From: Gracilaria gracilis
Lineage: Eukaryota; Rhodophyta; Florideophyceae; Gracilariales; Gracilariaceae
Reading direction: 5' to 3'
Assembly: GCA_030374805.1 (NCBI GenBank)
Contig: JARGSG010000056.1
Span: 1 to 64,000, forward strand
DNA length: 64,000 nucleotides
Shown: positions 30,234 through 41,215 of the stretch, piece after piece
Layout of the letters: every line of letters starts with the position of its first letter
Numbering within the stretch: position 1 is the stretch's first letter
Translations under genes and position numbers: made by a program
The notes under the pieces: model-generated
The model's database searches: none
The model's input: only the letters and a program-made list of their open reading frames with translations
What the model was told of the DNA's origin: nothing

Positions 30234-30547
30234 ATGAGAGGAAGTAAGCAAAAGCGCACCGAGCGGCACAGCGAGAAGACCAATGGTCGACGCAATGACA
30301 TTGAAGTGGGAAGTTTTGTGCTTGTTCGTGAGGCAAGACGTAATCGTAGTCACAAACTGCAATTTCCATAGAAAGGTCCTCGTGGTGTTGTGTCAACAAA
30401 GTTTGACTGGATATTTGAAGTCGAAGTTCATATTGAAAAGAAAAGAGAAATAGTTTATTTCTCTCGCCTGCTTTTATATCGAGCAGATCTTGATAATCAC
30501 GCTGTTGATCCGGAACTATTGGCTTCTGCTCGCATGTGGGCAACTAA
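30234..30547 (+). pseudogene. Remnant of another Ty3/gypsy pol (integrase C-terminal end)
   Basis: The plus-strand translation contains VGSFVLVREARRNRSHKLQF, a TAG at 30369-30371, then KGPRGVV and IFEVEVHIEKKREIVYFSRL. This is the order found after the integrase core of many gypsy elements (G-D/S-F-V-L-V, W-x-G-P, then V-H-x-x-R-L). It is unrelated in detail to elements 1 and 2. Only about 100 residues remain. Confidence 0.5.
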
Positions 30548-30589
30548 TCCTGGGTCCAAATGCTTGTGAAACTGGAGCTTTACGTCGTT

Positions 30590-31680
30590 TACGGAACCAT
30601 TTGATGCCTACAGTCGCAGTCAAAAGAACAACGATGAGAGCCCTGTTTTGTGAAAAACTGAAATCAGTCTGGGGAAGGAGCGAGAACGAAAGTTGAGAGA
30701 GCTAGTAACTTTGGCCTCAGCGGAAATTTTCCGACCATAAGCCCCAGATTAGCCTCACCAACAATGACAGTACAACGGAACGAGAACCGTCCTATGTGAC
30801 ACACCTGCCAAGTTACCATCGCATTTGCGTCCAACTATGAATCATAGATCAATCCCAATGCACCATTAAGCATCCTAAAGCTTTGTTGTTTGTGTTATCG
30901 GAGATCTTGATTCATTTTTTCGGAGTACCATGGACAGATGGTCTTGGACGGGTTAATGAATTTCCCCACAAGCCCATAATAGTATCAGAAATAACAGATG
31001 CAAAATGCTGGTTTCCTTTAATAGATTATCAACCAAAATGATACTATTGCTTGTTGATGAAGAATTGAGCACAGAAATCGTACTCTTGAAAAGGCTGAAA
31101 AGCGATGGCGCTTCTAGAAAGTCCTTGTTGATGGCCCAAAATCCGTTATTGGTGATTTAGCTCATCAACTAGCGACGAGCGTAAAAGCTGTCGCTATAAT
31201 AATCAAGAGCACATGATCTGGTTTACCCTCATCTCTCGTTCTGTCTAGACTCTCCACTGGAAAGTTCTTTTCAGAACAGAAGACTGGTGGTGGACGCTAT
31301 GATGCAATTTGCGCATGGTTATGAGAAAAGTCTTTTCTAATATTCATTTAAAGCTCTTGTCTGGACGAGCTTCACTGTCTGCGGAATGCTAACATTCCCT
31401 GACATTGAGGCTGGTGAATATCTTGACTTGAAATGAAGCCTCAAACATATGGAAAGCAGGGGGAGCGAAAAACTGGTCAGTGGGAGTTCTGTAAACGGGG
31501 CTTACAAACGAATAGCCAAACTTGTCAACGAGAAAGTCTCGTGCCACCGAACAACGAGCAACAGTGCATCTCATTGTGCGTGATGTATAATCTTACCATC
31601 TGTTCCAACAGAACGTCGTTCCTCGTCGCCCGACATTTCATTTGGACACACGCTCATTTTGAGCGTCATCGCTGGACCTT
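30590..31680 (+). repeat. Diverged segmental duplication, copy 2
   Basis: Counterpart of blocks in 28090-30060 in the same orientation, with many small indels. ORFs crossing it are broken, so the shared blocks look non-coding. Confidence 0.6.
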
Positions 31681-31810
31681 TGCAGCCAACTGGCGCGGCT
31701 CCATGAGTATAAATGAAAAACAGGGCTTCATCATGATGGCGTGCACCTCAAAGTGTGGCGCACGCTTTCTGCAACCTGTGGCATATCTTCGCCACCCTAC
31801 GAGTGAAACA

Positions 31811-32173
31811 ATGGCCGACACACAAGCACCCCCGAAAATTATGGAGTTTCACGTCAACGATGAGAACTATGACTGTGAAGCATGCAAAATGGATCCTTCT
31901 GGAGGCGCCATCTTATTCCCGGAACAGGAGACATTTCATGCACCCATGTCAGAAGAGAAGCCGAGGCATAGGAGAATATTGTTCTTCGTTATAGGTGTTC
32001 TTTCCGGTTTGCTTTTCAACCTACTGGGCTTGTTTCTTGTTCTCCTGAAAAGCATTCGTCGCACCACAAGACGAAAAACTTTCTTCATGGTTGGGACTGT
32101 ACTTGGGGCTCTCGCACAGGTTGGTGCAGTGCTCGGAATCCTTTTTGGGGTCGACGTTATCAATTGGCCGTAA
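31811..32173 (+). CDS. Small membrane protein, paralogue of 28625-29170
   Basis: A frame of 120 residues from an ATG at 31811 (MADTQAPPKIM). Earlier in-frame starts exist, but they lie in the duplicated non-coding block. It has two hydrophobic segments (ILFFVIGVLSGLLFNLLGLFLVLL and FFMVGTVLGALAQVGAVLGILFG, in parts) with a basic loop between (RRTTRRK), the same architecture as the gene at 28625. It lacks the polyproline tract. Confidence 0.55.
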   Translation: MADTQAPPKIMEFHVNDENYDCEACKMDPSGGAILFPEQETFHAPMSEEKPRHRRILFFVIGVLSGLLFNLLGLFLVLLKSIRRTTRRKTFFMVGTVLGALAQVGAVLGILFGVDVINWP

Positions 32174-33103
32174 CTTGCGGAAAAGCAGGTGGTTTGCTGC
32201 TTCTGCTGCCGCTTCCCCCTCGCGAAGCGGGCAAGTTTTTCATTTCTCTAATTTACATGTACTTTCAGAAGGTAAAACACGGCACGGAAGAAAAGCCTTT
32301 CTATCTTCATATGTGTTTTGAGAACGGATCCACTGGTTTCGAGAATGGAACCATTTTGAATAAGAAAAACTCCCGTAAGCTTAGTTTAGCTCAAAAATAT
32401 CAAGTATGTAGATACTCGTTTAGCTTCACGTCCCGCGTTTCCTGTTTGAAAAGATCAGTACTACGTGTAGTAGATTCTCATATCCAAACCTGAACCGTAT
32501 ATACGTGCATATATGCACCTGCCTGATTGACTGTCGACGAACAGGAGCAGGACGATTTCGGAGTGCGCTTGTCCTGTACAGTATATCGAGTTCGTCTGAT
32601 AACGTCTTTCGCCGGTTCAATCCCAAGAGAGCTTGAATGACAAAGCTCTGTTCAGACCAAACAACGACGATGAAGAACAGCTCAGACAAACTGTTGAAAA
32701 TAGAAATGCGATACCGAAGCTCAACCTTAACAGACGTATCGCAACCCAATGTGAATCATTTGCGCTACTATCGCTTTGCATTTGGTTCTGGGGTGATTAC
32801 ATTAGTGTGAAAGTTTTCTTCATCATGCTCTGCCAAATACTTTGGACAGACTGGAGTCCTGACTCAGTCACTGGACCCAAAAAAAAAATACTAATTGGGG
32901 CGATGTATAATATATATTTTTCTTCGAAGCCCACGGTATGTTTATGACCTAATACAAACTTTGTAGTATTACAAAGCGAGACAAGTGCTATTCAACAGTT
33001 CTGAGAGGGAATTAACATCATTTGGCGCTAAGATAATCAGAGATACCAAACATCTTATCCAACGTTGTCTAGCATTCTGTTTGCAACCAACCACATCTGG
33101 TCA
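32174..33103. other. No gene recognised
   Basis: About 930 bp. Short ORFs at 32164-32493 and 32426-32749 (minus) show no domain. A run of A at 32880-32888 is the only simple sequence noted. Confidence 0.4.
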
Positions 33104-34147
33104 CTAGGTGCCACAATGAAAAGCTTTACGAAGAGAATCTGAAACGATTTCATATAGCGTCGGAGATTGAAGGAAAGTCTGAAAGTGGTCCACACCCTCG
33201 ATTGCTTTGAATTGGAATCCTCCCCCTGTCGATTCCATCACATTCTTCACAATTTGAGCAGACGCGTTTGCCAACGAGAACGGGATTACGTCATCGTCAG
33301 TGCTGTGAATCATAGTGACTGTATACTTGCGCTTCTCCGGATTATAAGCCTGAACACCCGGTATAAAATAATCAAGTCCCCGAGGTAGGAGCCCTGCCAT
33401 GACAATGGAACCGGCCAGGGGAAGGTTCGTTGCCAATACCCCTTCTAGTGTCGCCAGTGCTCCTAGAGAATGTCCCATGAGAACCACCTGATTACTAGGG
33501 ATCGAAAGCTTGCAATTCTGTGAGCGAACGATGACATCGATGAGCTCCGCGGTTCGATACAAACCGAGACGATCGCTTGTGGCACAAATATTGTTTACCG
33601 ACGCAGGGTCGGTCGGAACACTAAGAATATCAAACCACGCCCTTCCTACCCTCACCGGAGGAGTTACGACGTCCGCGGCTGTAATCCTGCGCAACGGCGC
33701 GAGAGGGCACTCAACATGTAAGGTAGACGCTAGCGCTGGTTCGCTTGCCAGAAGCCTTGAGAAGAAGGGGAGAAAGTTCGCTACGTCCTCTCGACGTTGC
33801 AGGCCATGCATGAATACGATAGCGTGGCGCGCCCTTTTGGGCGGGACAAGGGTGAGGGATTCATTCGAGCAGAGCAGTATGTGGTTGGTCTGGGGTAGTT
33901 TGGCGTTGCATTCCGCGCCGTAGGTTTGCGCGAAACGGGTGAATTCTTCTTCTGTGATGCCTTGTTCGCTGTCAGGCAATACTGAGCTTTCGAAGTATGT
34001 CGATTGCCATGCTGATCTTCTCAAAAGAAGGCTATCGCACGGGAAATATGATTCGATAAGAGCGGTTTGGGACAAGGACAATTTGGAAGAGGCACGGCTG
34101 AAGTGTATCGATACGAGCACTGCGATGAAGAAGAGTAGAGACTTCAT
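33104..34147 (-). CDS. Secreted alpha/beta hydrolase, phospholipase/carboxylesterase-like
   Basis: A protein of 347 residues if it starts at MKSLLFFIAV (34147); an earlier in-frame ATG at 34162 adds five residues. The N-terminus is a signal peptide (hydrophobic 3-18). The fold motifs are HAIVFMHGLQ (oxyanion region), the nucleophile elbow GHSLG with Ser227, STDDDVIP with the Asp at about 284-286, and GVDH with His321, so the triad is complete. This order matches the acyl-protein thioesterase/carboxylesterase group, though the elbow reads GHSLG instead of GFSQG. Six or more Cys fit an extracytoplasmic location. Probable ester hydrolase; substrate unknown. Confidence 0.75.
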   Translation of the reverse strand: MKSLLFFIAVLVSIHFSRASSKLSLSQTALIESYFPCDSLLLRRSAWQSTYFESSVLPDSEQGITEEEFTRFAQTYGAECNAKLPQTNHILLCSNESLTLVPPKRARHAIVFMHGLQRREDVANFLPFFSRLLASEPALASTLHVECPLAPLRRITAADVVTPPVRVGRAWFDILSVPTDPASVNNICATSDRLGLYRTAELIDVIVRSQNCKLSIPSNQVVLMGHSLGALATLEGVLATNLPLAGSIVMAGLLPRGLDYFIPGVQAYNPEKRKYTVTMIHSTDDDVIPFSLANASAQIVKNVMESTGGGFQFKAIEGVDHFQTFLQSPTLYEIVSDSLRKAFHCGT

Positions 34148-34189
34148 AGTCTCGCCATCCAAGACACAATCGTGTTAGCACAGAACTTG

Positions 34190-35323
34190 TGGGCGCCCCA
34201 AGAGAACCACTGGCCGCACGAGTAGTCACCACTCTTTTATTGCAAACGAGCGGAGGCGCAGTGGGTGAGTATGAATCGTTGCTTACGATACCTAGCTGGC
34301 CAAATCTCGAGACGATCACACATGATCAGCGCACCCACCGGTATTGGGCTCACCCAAAGGTACGGGAAAAACAGACGCACAGGACATTCCCAATGGCGAA
34401 ACACAAACTCAAGCCCACGTCTCCTTTGTTGTTCCCAGCATTCATGAACCTGCTCACCACACGGTTTCGAAGGAAGGACTCCTCATCTTCGACAGGTGAG
34501 CGAGGAAGTGATACATCCCTTTTTGCCATTTTCTCTGCTGTGGTCTAAACCTTCAACCAGATTAATGAAAAACTTCATTGGATACATGGCGACCATTTCC
34601 TACTACAAGGGTAACGATACCGTTGGTACAAGGGTAGGCTACTTCAGGGTGCGGAGAATCCAAATTGCAATCTCAATCAGTCAGAGCTCTTAGGACCTTC
34701 CTTGGCCCAAATTGCCTTCTCTATTGTTCGCATCTGGAGAAATGCCCCTCACCAGACGGAACTCCGTTCGACTGAGTGGACGCTCATATTGATGTGAGAC
34801 TCGCTACCGTTGGTATACCCATCGTCGACGGCTGCTGCGAAATGAATTGCTGACCTTTCTCTAACAACTAACCAAGTTGTAGCTAAGGAAAACTCAGGTG
34901 GCAGTGGTCCTCTACGTGTAGAGGGCAGACAGCCACACAGGCCAAGGGTCACTGCAGCCTGACATCTTCATGACATCATGTCCCCTAACTGGCGCTTCTA
35001 GTTTTTTTGTGGATCTATCCAAGGAGAAAGGCACGGACAAAGGTGTTTCTAAATAAAGTTAAAGGCATGTCGTCGACAGATCTCAATGATTTTGCGATTT
35101 ACGAACAGGCAACCTTACCGAGGGTGCAGTGCAGAATCTCTTTAGTTTGTCAAAAAGCCTTCGTCGGTTTGTCCTGGCCCAGGGCTCCTGGGAGTCTTCG
35201 TGTTTTTGCTGATCCGGGTTCACTAGCTTTCATGCGTAAAAGATCAACAAGCAACACTGTTTCAGCTAAAAAAGCTTGCTGGTATTCTCAGATCAGTGCT
35301 CGACAAATAGTAAATCTCGGATA
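34190..35323. other. No gene recognised
   Basis: The intergenic region between two genes that point away from each other, so it should hold both promoters. An ORF at 34189-34548 has no domain. No clear TATA box was found for either gene. Confidence 0.4.
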
Positions 35324-38124
35324 ATGAGCGCATCATCTGAATCAAGTCTTCGACAGCGAAGACGCCCTAAGCAGGAAGAGAACTCGATAGTTTCTGGTCA
35401 AAATGTTGATCGGCTTCGCGAAAACACTAGCAGAGAAGGCTATATCGACAGAAAGACTACTCCACCGAGAACTGAGTATTTTACTCTTCTTAGTGCGCTT
35501 GCAGGTGGGATCATTATAACAATCGGGGTTCTGTTACTGTTAAACTTTCGTATTCAACACGTAAGTGCTGATGGATCATTACTTGACACGGAGAGAGCTT
35601 TAGAACATATTCGGACTATAGCGAAGAAACGCAGATTCGTGGGCACGAAGGCTTTGGAAGATTCCCTCCAATACGTCGAACAGGAGATAATGAAAATGAG
35701 ACCTTTGGCACAAGAAAATGGCATGCATCTCGACGTGCATACCTTTCGCTCCGGTCCAGGAAGCTTTGCCACTTCTGTGGGTAAGCGGTACTTCATAAAC
35801 TCGTATGACGATGTCCCTAGCGTTGTTGCACGACTAAGACCATCATCCTTAGGAAAAGACACTCAAGAAAAAGCACTATTGATCAACGCCCATGTTGACT
35901 CTGCGATCGGTGCTTTTGGAGCAAACGACAACGTCCTCGGTGTGGGTACTACCATGGAGCTAATCAGAACTCTTTCACGCATGCAAAAATCCGTTAACGA
36001 GCTGAGGAGACCGGTGGTGTTCTTGTTCAATGGGGCTGAAGAAACTGTTCTCATGGCTGCTCATAGTTTCGTGGAACAGCACCCGTGGGCGCCCACAATA
36101 AAGGCTCATATCAATATTGAGTCATTGGGATCTGGGGATTCGTATTTCTTGTTTCGATTGGGCCCAAACAATCCTTGGCTTGCGAAGGCGTATGCGAGAG
36201 CAGTTTCACTACCTTCGACCTCTGTCACGGCGAACGACATCTTCAGCTCAAAAGTAAGATAATGTACATGTGTCATACTTCGCTAAGAATCATACATATG
36301 TTGATACTAACGATATCTTTTCATGCACCTGTGTAGATGATACCCGCAGAGACGGACTACCGGGTTTTTGACGAGTTTGGTGGGATTCCGGGCTATGATT
36401 TTGTCATGTTGGACAATGGATACATTTATCATACCGATTATGATAGTGTGGACAACATTGACGTTAACGCAGTGAAACACGGTGGCTTCTTATTTCACGA
36501 ACTCACTCTCGAACTGGTCGGAAAGAATGACGCCATAGGTGCATTTTTAAGTCGCAATGGTAGCACGTCTGGACTTAAACAGCTAATTTCTCGTGCACAG
36601 GAATGGACAGATTTGTTCAGTACGGAGAAAGACGATGCTGATCTCAAAGTCACGTTCTTCGATATCCTAAACATGTTTACGATAGCCTACGATGAAGTTG
36701 ATGGAAGGGTAATTAACAGCGTTGTTCTGTTTGCCACAGCAGCAATATGGATTGTGAAGATTACAAGCATGGGTCTTCGCAGCTTTGTAAGGTGTGTATG
36801 GATGGCCTTCATTTTGTTGGCCACCTTGCCGACATCCCTGGCAAGTGGTTCTTTTGCTGCTCTTGTGTACAGCAAAGTCTTCGACGCGAACTTGAGGTGG
36901 TATGGCTCTTGGCAAAAGGCTTTTGTCTTGTACGCAGCACCTACCTTTTTCGGAACGTTGACAACGTTGGAGCTAATGCTACCAAAACGTGTATCGATTC
37001 AGCGATATGATGAAATGCTCTTCGCCTTAACTTTGCTCTACAGTTTGGTCACAATTCTGTTTATGAAAATGAACATTATGAGCAGCTACATTCCTATTGC
37101 TCTTACTTTAGCCGCTAATATGTGTGCTATTGAAGGTTCGGCGGTTCACCCCGTGCTGCGACATGTTCAATTGATGCTTGTGAATGGAATTATTGGTGCT
37201 AAGCAGCTCAAGTATTCGATGAGTAGCACACTTCCGCTACTCGGTAGAATTCGAAGCACAGTTGTACCACATGACGTAATCGCTTCTCTGATTGTGGGAG
37301 TTCTGGCTTTAGTTCATTTTATCTTGGCAGCACTACCACTCCTTGCTCACTACGTTTCATCACTTCGAAAATTGCGATTCTTAACGTTCGTTATATGCCT
37401 TGGAACAGCATTTTGGGCTTTCCAAGGTTCCGGTAGAATGCCAAACACATATGGCTGCCAATATTCAACTCGTTCACCAAAACGAATTACTGCACATCAC
37501 TTCTATTCGCCTCAACTTGAACCCAAATCGGTCCTATTGCTAGCTTCATGGGATCCCATAAGCCTCAACTTAGACAGGATACTGGGTCAAGTTCAGGGAT
37601 CTGCTGTGCGAAAAGAACTCTCACCTATTCCTGCATGGGGAAGTATGAAGAGTACACCTTTCGAGTCATTTCGAGCTTTCCGTGGATTTCTGCAAGAAGT
37701 ACATGTTTTCAGAACTGCTAATCGACCAGACTTGACTCTTCCGGGCGTGACATTGACATCAGAGGACAAAGTTGAGCTTGGCTGGAATATCACTGTCTCT
37801 ATTGAAGCCCCTGATTCGCATGGGATTGCAGTGCGAATGATGGTTGGAGATGATACCCCTATAAAGCAGTGGTCTTTTGCTGCGAAGCTCAAGAACAGTG
37901 ATGAGGGTGCATGGATTCATCACGCAGGCTCTCCAAGTATTACATTTTGGATGATTGTCAGTGAGTCTTCTGATGGATCTGCGAAACGAGCAAAAGTCCC
38001 TACCACCGTAGCTTGTTACAGATTAGGGACCTCACGGAGCCCGGACGTTCTCAAAATGTTGGATTTCGAAAACTGGGAAACAGTATGGACAACGGTGTCA
38101 ACTGGTGTAGAAGTTGAGCTCTGA
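35324..38124 (+). CDS. ERMP1: ER M28 zinc metallopeptidase, ERMP1-like (two exons)
   Basis: Exon 1 (35324-36253) and exon 2 (36337-38124) join in phase 0 to give 905 residues, close to ERMP1 length in animals. A basic N-terminus and one TM segment (about residues 50-72) precede the M28 peptidase domain. The metal and catalytic residues are all present: His190 (NAHVDS), Asp202 (GANDN), Glu239-Glu240 (FNGAEE), Glu266 (NIES) and His342 (IYHTDYDS). WAPTIKAHINIESLG and IPAETDYRVF are close to the family. The C-terminal half has about eight hydrophobic segments and a lumenal tail, as in the family. It acts in the ER membrane with the peptidase on the lumenal side. The start chosen is the first ATG after an in-frame stop-rich stretch. 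Confidence 0.9.
36254..36336 (+). other. Spliceosomal intron in the ERMP1-like gene
   Basis: An 83-bp intron with GTAAGA at the 5' end, a perfect TACTAAC branch-point word at 36305-36311 and GTGTAG at the 3' end. Removal joins FSSK to MIPAETDY, which restores the conserved block of the family. It is the only intron supported in the window. Confidence 0.9.
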
Positions 38125-38904
38125 CCCTTGGGTTGTAGTAGATATATCCCATTGGGCCTTTTGTAGACTTGCTGTACATTTGTCGCTTGGTACATGGAAA
38201 TGATGACGCTAAAGTGCGATTGCGGCGCAAATATGAAATCGAAAGTGGTTAATCTCTTCCCTTGCTGTTCTCTGTCTAAAGCTCTCCGACACGAAGTGCC
38301 TTCTGCTCAAGATGATAGCACCGAACAACATTGAGTACTAATATGTGGTCAAATCAGGTTTGGACTTTGGCCAGTCACTTGGCCTTTCTTGGGAGAGGGA
38401 AGCTGCACACTAGAAGTGACGTGTCTGCTTCTTTGTTCTTGGGGAATCGAGGCTGATGTGCACATTTAGAACACAAGACTGCAGCTCACACAATCGATGT
38501 ATCCATTTCTCCACATCTATTTTGAGCCTTCGAAGGCTCATCAATCGTCGCAAGGGTGTTGACCGTGTGTGGAAATCGACACAGTTAGCAACGTATATAC
38601 GAGGGTGCTACGCGTGAATTCAAGAGCGACAACCCATTTGAATGCGACGAGATATAAATGCTGAACGAATATTACAATGGGTACAATGTCGTTCTCCCTA
38701 GCCCACTTGGCTAACATTCGTTCGCGAAGAGAGGAGCTCCTGGCAGAAGAGCGCAAAACAGAACTGTACTAGCAACTATGAGACAGAGGATACCAAGCGT
38801 TTGCCTTCATTAGGGGAGAAGGCTCATGTAGAATTCTAGAACTCGACTTCATGGTGTTTACTTAGTTTGTCTGGTATACTAAAGCACGTGAAACGCGTGG
38901 GTAT
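38125..38904. other. No gene recognised
   Basis: About 780 bp between two convergent genes. Short ORFs only; no repeat or RNA gene seen. Confidence 0.4.
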
Positions 38905-39906
38905 TTAGATTGCAACGTTCTGCGGGGCTTTCTGCATGCGCTTCTTGAGCTTTTCAATCTTGGCAAGAACCTTGTCTCGCGCTTCCCGACATTTCATACG
39001 TTTCTCCCGAACCTCCTTGACAACCCCCGATGACTTCTTTTTCCTGTCCTTGCCGCGCTTCGCCGCCTTTCCGGAATTTTTAGCCGCTTGCTTCCGTAGC
39101 TCCTTCAGCTTCTTGATATCGTCTTCAAGTTTGCTGCATATTGAACAGTTTCGTTTCTCTTTCTTTGCTTTCGAATTCTCCTTTTCCAAGTCATCTTCGA
39201 CCTTTTTACGCTCCTTCTCTGCTTCCAGCGCCATTTTGGCCATGTTGCTTGCTTCCGCGCTCGATTTGTAGACTTCATCCCCCTCCAGACTGGCTTCAAG
39301 CGCTCCGCGAACACAATCCATGGCCAAGTCCCTCACGGTCTGAACGTCGTCATAGATTTCCTTTTCTTCTTCAGCTGTGATCTGGTCGCTAATCTCATCC
39401 AGCGACCCCAAAGCTTCGTTAATCACCATCACGTCATTGTACGCTTCCATCACTACATTCTGCGCATCAGAAGTCTGAATAGTGGCCTCATTGTTTGAAT
39501 GGCGCGCGTCAGTTTTCGCATTCAAAGCTGCCTCCACTGTATCCAACAAGTAGTCAAACGCTGTGCATGAGCCAGCCCCGGGCGTGAGATGGCATCCAAA
39601 CGGCACCAGCTCGCTCGGAATCGATTTCTCTATCGCAGTGTACACCGCACAGCTTGACCTCGTGCACATCTCATAACCAAGGCAATCACACTTGTAGGAT
39701 GCTTGGCACACACCAAGCAGGCACGATCCATCGCCTTGATACTTCAAACAAGTTCCAGATGCGTCAGACTCCGAGCATGGACAGGCATCATCGGTTATCA
39801 CGCATTCGGACGTTTCAACAGATTGAGCGGTAGCATGAAAAAACAGGAGTCCAAAAGCCAGAAAGCCAAAGCGGAAGGACAGCTTCGAACAGGAACGGGT
39901 ATTCAT
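38905..39906 (-). CDS. Secreted Cys-rich/coiled-coil protein, paralogue A
   Basis: A frame of 333 residues from an ATG at 39906. A signal peptide (FGFLAFGLLFFHATA) is followed by a Cys-rich module at about 33-115, with CVITDDACPCSESDASGTC, GDGSCLLGVCQASYKCDCLG and SSCAVY. From about 125 on it is helical and charged, with Lys/Glu-rich heptad-like stretches and a CSIC pair, ending in a very basic tail. Its paralogue at 41216-42196 is transcribed away from it, and the two share the Cys pattern residue for residue. The function is not known. An extracellular structural or matrix role is a guess from composition. Confidence 0.8.
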   Translation of the reverse strand: MNTRSCSKLSFRFGFLAFGLLFFHATAQSVETSECVITDDACPCSESDASGTCLKYQGDGSCLLGVCQASYKCDCLGYEMCTRSSCAVYTAIEKSIPSELVPFGCHLTPGAGSCTAFDYLLDTVEAALNAKTDARHSNNEATIQTSDAQNVVMEAYNDVMVINEALGSLDEISDQITAEEEKEIYDDVQTVRDLAMDCVRGALEASLEGDEVYKSSAEASNMAKMALEAEKERKKVEDDLEKENSKAKKEKRNCSICSKLEDDIKKLKELRKQAAKNSGKAAKRGKDRKKKSSGVVKEVREKRMKCREARDKVLAKIEKLKKRMQKAPQNVAI

Positions 39907-40051
39907 CTTGAATGAGTACGGGAATCCTCAGAAAAAAGAGTCTCCAGGCGGGATCGAACAGCTTTGTCAATGTCGGCGAACGGCAACTCTGGGGATAAAA
40001 CCTGCTTGTGTGTTGGAGCAGAGAGAGATGGAAGTTTCCCGACCAGGGCAA

Positions 40052-40059
40052 GGCTTTTA
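40052..40059 (-). promoter_or_regulatory. TATA box of paralogue A
   Basis: The minus strand reads TATAAAAG, 145 bp upstream of the ATG at 39906. The divergent paralogue has a TATAAAAA at nearly the same distance. Confidence 0.6.
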
Positions 40060-41054
40060 TAACCATGGAGTCTTGACACCTTCATCGCAAGGGGAACATA
40101 TGTTCGAGGGCGTTGATTCGAATCGGGGACGGAATTTCGTCCAGTTCACGGGGGTGAAGATGGTACAGTACAAAGAGTACATCGCAAGGGGAGCGGAGGC
40201 GCGACAATGCAGTCACAGGAAGAAAGCAAACAGGTGCGAGATAGTGCGAAACCAGGCAGCAGTGGGCCAGTGCCCAACTTCCCGTGCGTGGTTACGGGTC
40301 TCGTAACGAGATGGTGACACTAATTAAAGAGCCTTCAAAGAAGCGAAAGCTGGTTAGAACTCGGTAGTAGTAGTGGTCGCTGTGTAACTTGGCGTGGAGG
40401 TGAGATCTGGACAAATTCCAGCTCCAGCGCGCAATGCCATCGCAAGGGTAAATAACGCGCTATCCATATGATATGGCGCACTGTGCGCCATATTATGGCG
40501 CACTCGGGCACGGCGCTGACACGACGGGAGAATCACCCGAGTCGGTGGGTGACGAAATTTGATTTGGAAGTTGGTTCCCGCTACGTTTGGTGCTCGTCAG
40601 CAGAGGAGTGCAACTTTGTAACCCTTCGTACGGTGATGATGATCAGCATCCCCAAGAAGGCGGTCGTGCGCGTGCTACAGGAAATGGAGTAATAGAGTTG
40701 ACCGGCATTGGAGGGATGACATGTTGGATGTGGAGCTAGACCAGAATCGCCACAGCGGTTCACAGGAACCTTATTCTTTCCTGTGAACAGGCAACGCCGC
40801 CGCATTGATCACGACGACGAAGTCGTGACAGGGATTGTTTAGGCCTACTAGACCGGGGGTCCACGCCGTTTTGTTCCAATTACTGTCACCATCGTTACGA
40901 TGACTACACCCAACGCTTGCTCTGCAGTGCAGAATCTGCACTTTCTAGCTCAGACTTGCGCATCGAAACCCCGTTGGTTCGACTGAGATACTTTCAATTG
41001 GAAGGAGTTCAGACCCCCCGCAACTAACTGGCAGGAACTGAACTTGGAGATGGG
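40060..41054. other. Divergent intergenic region
   Basis: About 1 kb between the two TATA boxes of the Cys-rich paralogues. An inverted word ATATGGCGCA/TGCGCCATAT occurs around 40473-40504. No coding frame is convincing. It probably carries both promoters. Confidence 0.4.
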
Positions 41055-41062
41055 TATAAAAA
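41055..41062 (+). promoter_or_regulatory. TATA box of paralogue B
   Basis: TATAAAAA lies 160 bp upstream of the ATG at 41216, in a GGGTATAAAAAGGCG context. Confidence 0.65.
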
Positions 41063-41215
41063 GGCGCTACCCTCATCGTGTTGGGTGCTGAATCCCACCT
41101 GCATCTCACACACAGCGCAGCGACCCAATCTACGGACCTCACATCACATCAACCGATTCAGCTGTTTGTCAACCCCGCCCCATAACCCACACCGAGAAGC
41201 GTTCACACCTATATC

